A stretch of DNA of 64,000 nucleotides from Babylonia areolata (taxonomy: Eukaryota > Mollusca > Gastropoda > Neogastropoda > Buccinidae): the NCBI RefSeq assembly GCF_041734735.1, contig NC_134906.1, positions 30,964,500 to 31,028,499 of the forward strand, in the 5' to 3' direction. Under the pieces are notes generated by a model that made no database searches, was not told the origin of the DNA, and was given only the letters and a program-made list of their open reading frames with translations. Below, one piece after another: positions 1 to 12,900 of the stretch. Position numbers and translations under genes: made by a program. Each line of letters begins with the position of its first letter. Within the stretch, counting starts at the first letter, position 1.

Positions 1-900
1 CTGTAAAATGAAATTTATATACTGTAATATGCAATCTCTGTATGCTGTAAATGAGATGTCTGTGTATACTGTAAAGTGATATCTCTGTGTACACTGTAAA
101 GTGAGATCTCCATGTACACTGTAAAGGGAGATTTGTGTATACTGTAAAGTGAAATCTCAATACTGTAATATGAGGTCTGTGTACTTACTGTAAAGTGAGA
201 TCTTCGTGTACACCGTAAAGTGAGATCTGTGTATCCTGTAAGGTAAAATCTCTATACTGTAATATGAGATCCATGTGTTCACTGTAAAGTGAGATCTCTG
301 TGTACACTGTAAAGTGAGATTTGTGTATACTGAAAAGTGAAATCGTTATACTGTAATATGAGATGTGTGTGCTCACTGTAAAGTGAGATCTCCTTGTACA
401 CTGTAAAGTGAGATGTGTGTACACTGTAAAGTGAGATCTCCTTGTACACTGTAAAGTGAGATCTCCTTATACAATGTAAAGTGAGATGTATGTACACTGT
501 AAAGTGAGATCTCCTTGTACACTGTAAAGTGAGATCTTGTACAATGTAAAGTGATATGTGTGTACACTGTAAAGTGAGATCTCCTTGTACACTGTAAAGT
601 GAGATGTGTGTACACTGTAAAGTGAGATCTCCTAGTACACTGCAAAGTTAGATGTGTGTACACTGTAAAGTGAGATGTGTGTACACTGTAAAGTGAGATC
701 TCCTTGTACAATGTAAAGTGAGATGTATGTACACTGTAAAGTGAGATCTCCTTGTACATTGTAAAGTGAGATCTCCTTGTACACTGCAAAGTGAGATCTC
801 CTTGGTAGATTGTAAAGTGAGATGTGTGTACACTGTAAAGTGAGATCTCCTAGTACACTGTAAAGTGAGATGTGTGTACACTGTAAAGTGAGATCTTTGT
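1..900. repeat. Minisatellite, core tgtacactgtaaagtgagat
   Basis: About 30 degenerate copies of a unit of roughly 24-32 bp (tgtacactgtaaagtgagat plus ctccttg). Lies in the VARS1 intron preceding exon 1 of the window. No exon-derived sequence is visible in the unit. Confidence 0.9.
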
Positions 901-907
901 GTGACAG

Positions 908-998
908 GGACTGGTGCATCTCCCGACAGCTGTGGTGGGGTCACCGCATCCCTGCCTACTACGTCACTGTGGACGATCCCAGCGTCCCTGTGGGCAGT
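908..998 (+). CDS. VARS1: VARS1 exon 1 of window ([17 protein letters not shown])
   Basis: The first base completes an Arg codon split by the upstream intron, followed by 30 codons from Asp-Trp-Cys to Gly-Ser. [17 protein letters not shown] is a near-invariant catalytic-domain motif of ValRS. The acceptor is gtgacag and the donor is agt/gtgagt. It ends in phase 0, matching the next exon. The downstream intron is at once a TG-rich array containing many gtgagt motifs. Confidence 0.95.
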
Positions 999-3900
999 GT
1001 GAGTTGTCTGTGTTGTGTGAGTGGTGTGAGTAGTGTGTTGTGTGAGTGATGTGTGTTGAGTGTTGTGTGAGTGGTGTGTGTTAAGTGTTGTGTGAGTGGT
1101 GTGTTGTGTGAGTGGTGTGAGTAGTGTGTTGTGTGAGTGATGTGTGTTGAGTGTTGTGTGAGTGGTGTGTGTTAAGTGTTGTGTGAGTGGTGTGTGTTGT
1201 GTGAGTGGTGTGTGTTGAGTGAGTGGTGTGTTGTGTGAGTGGTGTGTGTTGTGTGAGTGGTGTGTGTTGTGTGAGTGGTGTGTGTTGTGTGAGTGGTGTG
1301 CGTTGTGTTGTGTGAGTGGTGTGTGTTGTGTGAGTGGTGTGTGATGTGTGAGTGGTGTGTGTTGTGTGGTGTGTGAGTGGTGTGTGATGTGTGAGTGGTG
1401 TGTGTTGTGTGGTGTGTGAGTGGTGTGTGATGTATGAGTGGTGTGTGTTGAGTGGTGTGTGTTGTGTGAGTGGTGTGTATTGAATGTTGTGTGAGTTGTG
1501 TGTGTTGTGTGAGTGGTGTGTGTTGAGTGAGTGTTGTGTGTTGTGTGAGTGGTGTGTATTGTGTGAGTGGTATGTGTTGAGTGTTGTGTGAGTGGTATGT
1601 GTTGAGTGGTATGTGTTGAGTGGTGTGTGAGTGGTGTGTTTTGAGTGAGTGGTATGTGTTGAGTGATGTGTGAGTGGTGTGTGTTGTGTGAGTGGCATGT
1701 GTTGAGTGATGTGTGAGTGGTGTGTGTTGTGTGAGTGGCATGTGTTGTGCTGTGTGGACACTGTCACTGTGGGGAGTGTGGTCAGCTTGTTGCTTGATTT
1801 AAAGACAGTCTGGTGAAAGTAGTGATGGTGGAAAAACTTGTCATACGAATGTTTTGATTGAGAAATGATAAAAGATAGTAAGGAAAAACACAAAGAAAAA
1901 CATAGAGCAGTGCACAGCTTAGCAGGATCATTCTGCTTTCCAGTTAAAACTCTGCAGCATGACTCACTCTCAAAGCTAAGAAACGTCAACACATCACTCC
2001 CCTACTCACTTCCCTTCACTGGCTCCCCATTCAAGCATGAATACAATACAAACTCTCAGTCCTTTGTCACAATTTCTTCACTGATTATTGTCCTGTCTAT
2101 CTTTCAGACCTACTTTCTGTCCATTCACCATCCAGACAACTCCGTTCTTCAAATGACAAGCACACACTGTCCATTTCAAAGATTCGTACTAAAACTTGTG
2201 GTGAACGTTCCTTTTTCTTTTGTTGCACCTAAACAGTGAAACTCACTGCCCTCACATCTCCATTACACCCCAACACCCACATTCAAGAGAACACTCAAAA
2301 CACATCTTTTCAAACTGTACTTTTCTCACTGGAATTTTTCCATCTGCATATGCTTGCTGTGATTTTTGTTGCTGGATGTGCTCTTTGTGTTATCTGTATG
2401 CATCTGTGATGATTTTGGTGTGTTTTTCATGATACCTGGTTCCCTGGTGTTTATTTTTGACAATGGTGAATGTGATTTGCTTTGGTTTGCTGAGATTTGC
2501 ACCTGTGTGATTTGAGACTGTGATGGCGCCTGTGTCAATTTACAAATATATATTTTTTTTATTATGTAACTTTGTTTTACATTTGTATATTTTAGCCATT
2601 GTCATGTGAAACTGTGTAGACTTTGTGCATATTTTATGACACTTAACCTTATATTTGTCAAGCAAGGTGAGCCCCATCTGAGTGGGGGTACTGTGCTATA
2701 TAAGTCTACATTCTATTATTATTATTATTATTATAAATGCAAACAGAGTAGATACAGAACTTTTCAAACATTCCTTCAAACATGTAGAGTACACCTCACA
2801 TCAGTGAATATTTATTCCGGTGTATTTTTTCAAGTAAAAATATTTGGACAAACTTGGTGTTGTGATTTATAGAAACAGCCAGATGTGATGTTGTCAGGAC
2901 ACCAATGACGAGTACTGGGTCACTGGGCGCACAGAGGAAGAGGCAAAGAAAAAAGCTGCCGAGAAATTTAAGGTGTCAGAAGACAAGGTGTCCCTGCAGC
3001 AGGGTAAGGATGCCCCTGTCGGCTTTTATTTGACAAGACTTTGTGTTGGCGTTTCATCGTCGTCATGGATTGACCTTTATTTGACAAGACTTTGTGTGGG
3101 CGTTTCATCGTCGTCATAGTTTGACCTTTATTTGACAAGACTTTGTGTTGGTGTTTCATCGTCGTCATACTTTGACCTTTATTTGACAAGACTTTGTGTT
3201 GGCTTTTCATCGTTGTCATAGTGTGACCTTTATTTGACAAGACTTTGTGTTGGTGTTTCATCGTCGTCATGGTTGACTTTTATTTGGAAGACAGGGATTT
3301 CTGTATACAGATGATGACAGGTGATGTTTTGATGGAATGATTTCTGTGTACAGATGATGACAGGTGATAATTACTGTGTACAGATGATGACAGGTGATAA
3401 TTTCTGTGTACAGATAATGACAGGTGATGATTTCTGTGTATAGATGATGACAGGTGATGATTTCTGTGTACAGATGATGACGTACTCGACACCTGGTTCT
3501 CTTCTGCCTTGTTTCCGTTCTCCATCTTTGGATGGCCTGACAAGGTGTGTGTGGGGGTGGTTTGTGTGGTGTGGATGTGTGTGACAGTCAGTGACATGTT
3601 GTACTGATGTGTGACAGACAGTGACATGTACTGATGTGTGACAGTCAGTGACATGTTGTACTGATGTGTGACAGTCAGTGACATGTTGTACTGATGTGTG
3701 ACAGACAGTGACATGTACTGATGTGTGACAGTGACATGTTGTACTGATGTGTGACAGTCAGTGACATGTTGTATTGATGTGTGACAGACAGTGACATGTT
3801 GTACTTATGTGTGACAGTGACATGTTGTGTACTGATGTGTGACAGTGACATGTTGTACTGATGTGTGACAGTCAGTGACATGTTGTACTGATGTGTGACA

Positions 3901-6900
3901 GACAGTGACATGTACTGATGTTTGACTGTCAGTGACATGTTGTACTGATGTGTGACAGTCAGTGACATGTTGTACTGATGTGTGACAGACAGTGACATGT
4001 TGTACTGATGTGTGACAGTGACATGTTGTACTGATGTGTGACAAACAGTGAAATGTTGTACTGATCTGTGACAGTCAGTGACATGTTGTACTGAAGTGTG
4101 ACAGTGACATGTTGTACTGATGTGTGACAGTGACATGTTGTACTGATGTGTGACAGTGACATGTTGTACTGATGTGTGACAGACAGTGACATGTTGTACT
4201 GATGTGTGACAGTGACATGTTGTACTGATGTGTGGCAGACAGTGACATGTTGTACTGATGTGTGACAGTGACATGTTGTACTGATGTGTGACAGTCAGTG
4301 ACATGTTGTACTGATGTGTGACAGTGACATGTTGTACTGATGTGTGACAGTCAGTGACATGCTTTACTGATGTGTGACAGACAGTGACATGTTGTTCTGA
4401 TGTGTGACAGTCAGTGACATGTTGTACTGATGTGTGACAGTGACATGTTGTACTGATGTGTGACAGTCAGCGACATGTTGTACTGATGTGTGACAGACAG
4501 TGACATGTTGTACTGATGTGTGACAGTCAGTGACATGTTGTACTGATGTGTGACAGACAGGGACATGTTGTACTGATGTGTGACAGTGATATGTTGTACT
4601 GATGTGTGACAGTGACATGTTGTACTGATGTGTGACAGACAGTGACATTTTGTACTGATGTGTGACAGACAGTGACATGTTGTACTGATGTGTGACAGAC
4701 AGTGACATGTTGTACTGATGTGTAACAGTCAGTGACATGTTGTACTGATGTGTGACAGTGACATGTTGTACTGATGTGTGACAGTGACATGTTGTACTGA
4801 TGTGTGACAGTCAGTGACATGTTGTACTGATGTGTGACAGACAGTGACATGTTGTACTGATGTGTGACAGACAGTGACATGTTGTACTGATGTGTGACAG
4901 TGATATGTTGTACTGATGTGTGACAGACAGTGACATGTTGTACTGATGTGTGACAGACAGTGACATTTTGTACTGATGCGTAACAGTCAGTGACATGTTG
5001 TACTGATGTGTGAGTGACATGTTGTAATGATGTGTGAGTGACATGTTGTACTGATGTGCGACAGTCAGTGACATGTTGTACGGATGTGTGAGTGACATGT
5101 TGTACTGATGTGTGACAGTCAGTGACATGTTGTACTGATGTGTGACAGTCAGTGACATGTTGTACTGATGTGTGACAGTGACATGTTGTACTGATGTGTG
5201 ACAGACAGTGACATGTTGTACTGATGTGTGACAGTCAGTGACATGTTGTACTGATGTGACAGTCATGTGTGACAGTGACATGTTGTACTGATGTGTGACA
5301 GTCAGTGACATGTTGTACTGATGTGTGACTGACAGTGACATTTTGTACTGATGCGTAACAGTCAGTGACATGTTGTACTGATGTGTGAGTGACATGTTGT
5401 AATGATGTGTGAGTGACATGTTGTACTGATGTGCGACAGTCAGTGACATGTTGTACGGATGTGTGAGTGACATGTTGTACTGATGTGTGACAGTCAGTGA
5501 CATGTTGTACTGATGTGTGACAGTCAGTGACATGTTGTACTGATGTGTGACAGTGACATGTTGTACTGATGTGTGACAGACAGTGACATGTTGTACTGAT
5601 GTGTGACAGTCAGTGACATGTTGTACTGATGTGACAGTCATGTGTGACAGTGACATGTTGTACTGATGTGTGACAGTCAGTGACATGTTGTACTGATGTG
5701 TGACTGACAGTGACATGTTGTGCTGATGTGTGACAGACAGTGACATGTTGTACTGATGTGTGACAGTGACATGTACTGATGTGTGACTGTCAGTGACATG
5801 TTGTACTGATGTGTGACAGTCAGTGACATGTTGTACTGATGTGTGACAGTGACATGTTGTACTGATGTGTGACAGTCAGTGACATGTTGTACTGATGTGT
5901 GACTGACAGTGACATGTTGTTCTGATGTGTGACAGTCAGTGACATGTTGTACTCATGTGTGACAGTGACATGTTGTACTCATGTGTGACAGTCAGTGACA
6001 TGTTGTATTGATGTGTGACAGTGACATGTTGTACTGATGTGTGACAGTGACATGTTGTATGTGTGACAGTGACATGTTGTACTGATGTGTGACAGTGACA
6101 TGTTGTACTGATGTGTGACAGTCAGTGACATGTTGTACTGATGTGTGACAGTCAGTGACGTGTTGTACTGATGTGTGACAGTCAGTGACGTGTTGTACTG
6201 ATGTGTGACAGTCAGTGACGTGTTGTACTGATGTGTGACAGTCAGTGATGTGTTGTTCTGATGTGTGACAGTCAGTGACGTGTTGTTCTGATGTGTGACA
6301 GACAGTGACATTTTGTACTGATGCGTAACAGTCAGTGACATGTTGTACTGATGTGTGAGTGACATGTTGTACTGATGTGTGAGTGACATGTTGTATTGAT
6401 GTGTGACAGTCAGTGACATGTTGTACTGATGTGTGAGTGACATGTTGTACTGATGTGTGACAGTCAGTGACATGTTGTACTGATGTGTGACAGTGACATG
6501 TTGTACTGATGTGTGACAGTCAGTGACATGTTGTACTGATGTGTGACAGTCAGTGACATGTTGTACTGATGTGTGACTGTCAGTGACATGTTGTTCTGAT
6601 GTGTGACAGTGACATGTTGTACTGATGTGTGACAGTGACATGTTGTACTGATGTGTGACTGTCAGTGACATGTTGTTCTGATGTGTGACAGACAGTGACA
6701 TGTTGTTCTGATGTGTGACAGTCAGTGACATGTTGTTCTGATGTGTGACAGTCAGTGACATGTTGTACTGATGTGTGACAGTGACATGTTGTACTGATGT
6801 GTGACAGTCAGCGACATGTTGTACTGATGTGTGACAGACAGTGACATGTTGTACTGATGTGTGACAGTCAGTGACATGTTGTACTGATGTGTGACTGACA

Positions 6901-9900
6901 GTGACATGTTGTACTGATGTGTGACAGACAGTGACTTGTTGTACTGATGTGTGACAGTGACATGTTGTACTGATGTGTGACAGTCAGTGACATGTTGTAC
7001 TGATGTGTAACAGTCAGTGACATGTTGTACTGATGTGTGACAGTGACATGTTGTACTGATGTGTGACAGTCAGTGACATGTTGTACTGATGTGTGACAGA
7101 CAGTGACATGTTGTACTGATGTGTGACGGTCAGTGACATGTTGTACTGATGTGTGACAGACAGTGACATGTTGTACTGATGTGTGATAGTGACATGTTGT
7201 ACTGATGTGTGACAGACAGTGACATGTTGTACTGATGTGTGACAGACAGTGACATTTTGTACTGATGCGTAACAGTTAGTGACATGTTGTACTGATGTGT
7301 GAGTGACATGTTGTACTGATGTGTGAGTGACATGTTGTACTGATGTGTGACAGTCAGTGACATGTTGTACGGATGTGTGAGTGACATGTTGTACTGATGT
7401 GTGACAGTCAGTGACATGTTGTACTGATCTGTGACAGTGACATGTTGTACTGATGTGTGACAGACAGTGACATGTTGTACTGATGTGTGACAGTCAGTGA
7501 CATGTTGTACTGATCTGTGACAGTCATGTGTGACAGTGACATGTTGTACTGATGTGTGACAGTCAGTGACATGTTGTACTGATGTGTGACTGACAGTGAC
7601 ATGTTGTACTGATGTGTGACTGACAGTGACATGTTGTGCTGATGTGTGACAGACAGTGACATGTTGTACTGATGTGTGACAGTGACATGTACTGATGTGT
7701 GACTGTCAGTGACATGTTGTACTGATGTGTGACAGTCAGTGACATGTTGTACTGATGTGTGACAGTGACATGTTGTACTGATGTGTGACAGTCAGTGACA
7801 TGTTGTACTGATGTGTGACTGACAGTGACATGTTTTTCTGATGTGTGACAGTCAGTGACATGTTGTACTCATGTGTGACAGTGACATGTTGTACTCATGT
7901 GTGACAGTCAGTGACATGTTGTATTGATGTGTGACAGTGACATGTTGTGTGTGTGACAGTGACATGTTGTACTGATGTGTGACAGTGACATGTTGTACTG
8001 ATGTGTGACAGTGACATGTTGTACTGATGTGTGACAGTCAGTGACATGTTGTATTGATGTGTGACAGTGACATGTACTGATGTGTGACAGTGACATGTTG
8101 TGTACTGATGTGTGACAGTGACATGTTGTACTGATGTGTGACAGTCAGTGACATGTTGTACTGATGTGTGACAGTCAGTGACATGTACTGATGTGTGACA
8201 GTCAGTGACATGTACTGATGTGTGACAGTCAGTGACGTGTTGTACTGATGTGTGACAGTCAGTGACGTGTTGTTCTGATGTGTGACAGTCAGTGACGTGT
8301 TGTTCTGATGTGTGACAGACAGTGACATTTTGTACTGATGCGTAACAGTCAGTGACATGTTGTACTGATGTGTGAGTGACATGTTGTACTGATGTGTGAG
8401 TGACATGTTGTACTGATGTGTGACAGTCAGTGACATGTTGTACTGATGTGTGAGTGACATGTTGTACTGATGTGTGACAGTCAGTGACATGTTGTACTGA
8501 TGTGTGACAGTGACATGTTGTACTGATGTGTGACAGTCAGTGACATGTTGTACTGATGTGTAACAGTCAGTGACATGTTGTACTGATGTGTGACAGTCAG
8601 TGACATGTTGTACTGATGTGTGACTGTCAGTGACATGTTGTTCTGATGTGTGACAGTCAGTGACATGTTGTACTGATATGTGACAGTGACATGTTGTACT
8701 GATGTGTGACAGTGACATGTTGTACTGATGTGTGACTGTCAGTGACATGTTGTTCTGATGTGTGACAGTCAGTGACATGTTGTACTGATGTGTGACTGTC
8801 AGTGACATGTTGTTCTGATGTGTGACAGTGACATGTTGTACTGATGTGTGACAGTGACATGTTGTACTGATGTGTGACTGTCAGTGACATGTTGTTCTGA
8901 TGTGTGACAGACAGTGACATGTTGTACTGATGTGTGACAGTGACATGTTGTACTGATGTGTGACAGTCAGTGACATGTTGTACTGATATGTGACAGTCAG
9001 TGACATGTTGTACTGATGTGTGACTGTCAGTGACATGTTGTTCTGATGTGTGACAGTCAGTGACATGTTGTACTGATGTGTGACAGTCAGTGACATGTTG
9101 TATTGATGTGTGACAGTCAATGATATGTTGTACTGATGTGTGACAGTCAGTGACATGTTGTTCTGATGTGTGACAGTCAATGACATGTTGTACTGATGTG
9201 TGACTGTCAGTGACATGTTGTACTGATGTGTGACAGTCAGTGACATGTTGTACTGATGTGTGACAGTCAGTGACATGTTGTACTGATGTGTGACTGTCAG
9301 TGATATGTTGTACTGATGTGTGACAGTCAGTGACATGTTGTACTGATGTGTGACAGTCAGTGACATGTTGTACTGATGTGTGACAGTGACATGTTGTACT
9401 GATGTGTGACAGTCAGTGATATGTTGTACTGATGTGTGACAGTGACATGTTGTACTGATGTGTGACAGTCAGTGACATGTTGTACTGATGTGTGACAGTT
9501 AGTGACATGTTGTACTGATGTGTGACAGTGACATGTTGTACTGATGTGTGACTGACAATGACATGTTGTGCTGATGTGTGACAGACAGTGACTTATTGTA
9601 CTGATGTGTGACAGTGACATGTTGTACTGATGTGTGACAGACAGTGACATGTTGTACTGATGTGTGACAGACAGTGACTTGTTGTACTGATGTGTGACAG
9701 TCAGTGACATGTTGTACTGATGTGTGAGAGTCAGTGACATGTTGTACTGATGTTGTACTGATGTGTGACAGTGACATGTTGTACTGATGTGTGACTGTCA
9801 GTGACATGTTGTACTGATGTGTGACAGACAGTGACATGTTGTACTGATGTGTGACAGTGACATGTTGTGCTGATGTGTGACAGACAGTGACATGTTGTAC

Positions 9901-12900
9901 TGATGTGTGACAGACAGTGACATGTTGTACTGATGTGTGACAGTGACATGTTGTACTGATGTGTGACAGACAGTGACATGTTGTACTGATGTGTGACAGA
10001 CAGTGACATGTTGTACTGATGTGTGACAGTGACATGTTGTACTGATGTGTGACAGACAATGACATGTTGTACTGATGTGTGACTGTCAGTGACATGTTGT
10101 ACTGATGTGTGACAGACAGTGACATGTTGTACTGATGTGTGACAGTGACATGTTGTACTGATGTGTGACAGTGACATGTTGTGCTGATGTGTGACAGACA
10201 GTGACATGTTGTACTGATGTGTGACAGACAGTGACATGTTGTACTGATGTGTGACAGTGACATGTTGTGCTGTGATCCCCAGACCCCGGACCTGGAGGCC
10301 TTCTACCCGGGTCACCTGCTGGAGACGGGTCACGACATCCTCTTCTTCTGGGTCGCCCGCATGGTCATGTTCGGCCAGACACTGCTGGGGAAACTGCCCT
10401 TCACTGAGGTCTGTGTTGTGGTGTGTTGTGTTGGCATGGTGATAGTGTTTTATTTGTTGTGTTTCATGGTGATGGTGTTTTGTTTGTTGTGTTGTCGTGG
10501 TGGTTGTCATGGTGATGGTGTTTTTGTTGTTGTCATTTTGATGATGTTTTGTTGTTGTGTTGCCATGGTTATGGTGTTTTGTTTGTTGTGCTGTCATGGT
10601 GGTTGTCATGGTGATGGTGTTTTTGTTGTTGTGTTGTCATGGTGATGGTGTTTTGTTTCCATGGTCGTTGTCATGGTGATGGTGTTTTTGTTGTGATTGT
10701 GTTTTGTTGTCATGGTGTTTTTGTTGTGTTGTCATATTGATGGTGTTTTGTTGTTGTCATGGTGATGGTGTTTTGTTGTGTTGTCATGGTGATGGTGTTT
10801 TGTTGTTGTGTTGTCATGGTGATGTTTGGCCAGACACTGCTGGGGAAACTGCCATTCACTGAGGTCTCTGTTGTGTTGTCATGGTCATCATGGTTGTCAT
10901 AGTGATGGACAGTTGGAGAGTGAGGTTGGGTAGGTGTGGGAGTAGCATACAGGGGTGTGTGCACAGGTATACTGTAGTGTCATTGACCATTAGTGACCTC
11001 GCTATGTGTGTGTGTGATGTATGTGTGTGTGTGTGTGTGTGAGGTGTGTGTGTGGTATGTGTGGTGTGTGTGTATGTGCATGTGTTTATGTGTGTGCAGG
11101 TGTACCTACATGCCATGGTGCGTGATTCCCACGGCCGCAAGATGAGCAAGTCTCTGGGTAACATCATCGACCCTGTCAACGTCATCAGTGGTATCACACT
11201 GCCGGTCAGTCACCGTGTTGTGTGTCACCGTGTTGTGTGTCACTGTGTTGTGTGTCACTGTGTTGTGTGTCACCGTGTTGTGTGTCACAGTGTTGTGTGC
11301 TGTATGTGTGTCACTGTGTTGTGTGTCACAATATTGTGTGCTGTATGTGTCACAGTGTTGTATGTCACCGTGTTGTGTGCTGTATGTGTGTCACAGTGTT
11401 GTGTATCACTGTGTTGTGTGCCGTATGAGTGTCACAGTGTTGTGTGTCACCGTGTTGTGTGCTGTATGTGTGTCACTGTTTTGTGTGTCACAGTGTTGTG
11501 TGCTGTATGTGTGTCACAGTGTTGTGTGTCACCGTGTTGTGTGCTGTATGTGTGTCACTGTTTTGTGTGTCACAGTGTTGTGTGCTGTATGTGTGTCACA
11601 GTGTTGTGTGTCACCATGTTGTGTGCTGTATGTGTGTCACTGTTTTGTGTGTCACAGTGTTGTGTGCTGTATGTGTGTCACAGTGTTGTGTGTCACCGTG
11701 TTGTGTGCTGTATGTGTGTCACTGTTTTGTGTGTCACAGTGTTGTGTGCTGTATGTGTGTCACAGTGTTGTGTGTCACCATGTTGTGTGCTGTATGTGTG
11801 TCACAGTGTTGTGTGTCACAGTGTTGTGTGCTGTATGTGTGTCACAGTGTTGTGTGTCACAGTGTTGTGTGCTGTATGTGTGTCACAGTGTTGTGTGTCA
11901 CCGTGTTGTGTGCTGTATGTGTGTCACAGTGTTGTGTGTCACCGTGTTGTGTGCTGTATGTGTGTCACTGTTTTGTGTGTCACAGTGTTGTGTGCTGTAT
12001 GTGTGTCACAGTGTTGTGTGCTGTATGTGTGTCACAGTGTTGTGTGCTGTATGTGTGTCTCAGTGTTGTGTGTCACTGTGGTGTGTGTCACAGTGTTGTG
12101 TGCTGTATGTGTGTCACAGTGTTGTGTGTCACAGTGTTGAGTGCTGTATGTGTGTCACAGTGTTGTGTGCTGTATGTGTGTCACAGTGTTGTGTGCTGTA
12201 TGTGTGTCACTGTGTTGTGTGTCACAGTGTTGTGTGCTGTATGTGTGTCACAGTGTTGTGTGTCACAGTGTTGTGTGTCACAGTGTTGTGTGTCACCGTG
12301 TTGTGTGCTGTATGTGTGTCACAGTGTTGTGTGTCACAGTGTTGTGTGTCACCGTGTTGTGTGCTGTATGTGTGTCACTGTTTTGTGTGTCACAGTGTTG
12401 TGTGCTGTATGTGTGTCACAGTGTTGTGTGCTGTATGTGTGTCACAGTGTTGTGTGTCACTGTGGTGTGTGTCACAGTGTTGTGTGCTGTATGTGTGTCA
12501 CAGTGTTGTGTGTCACAGTGTTGTGTGCTGTATGTGTGTCACAGTGTTGTGTGTCACAGTGTTGAGTGCTGTATGTGTGTCACAGTGTTGTGTGCTGTAT
12601 GTGTGTCACAGTGTTGTGTGCTGTATGTGTGTCACTGTGTTGTGTGTCACAGTGTTGTGTGCTGTATGTGTGTCACAGTGTTGTGTGTCACCGTGTTGTG
12701 TGTCACCGTGTTGTGTGCTGTATGTGTGTCACAGTGTTGTGTGTCACCGTGTTGTGTGCTGTATGTGTGTCACTGTTTTGTGTGTCACAGTGTTGTGTGC
12801 TGTATGTGTGTCACAGTGTTGTGTGCTGTATGTGTGTCACTCTGTTGTGTGTCACAGTGTTGTGTGCTGTATGTGTGTCACAGTGTTGTGTGTCACTGTG

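Noticed and set aside
3570-10265. CRISPR-like appearance of regularly spaced repeats
   Set aside because: The units are contiguous tandem repeats without unique spacers, in an animal intron, and no cas genes are present.
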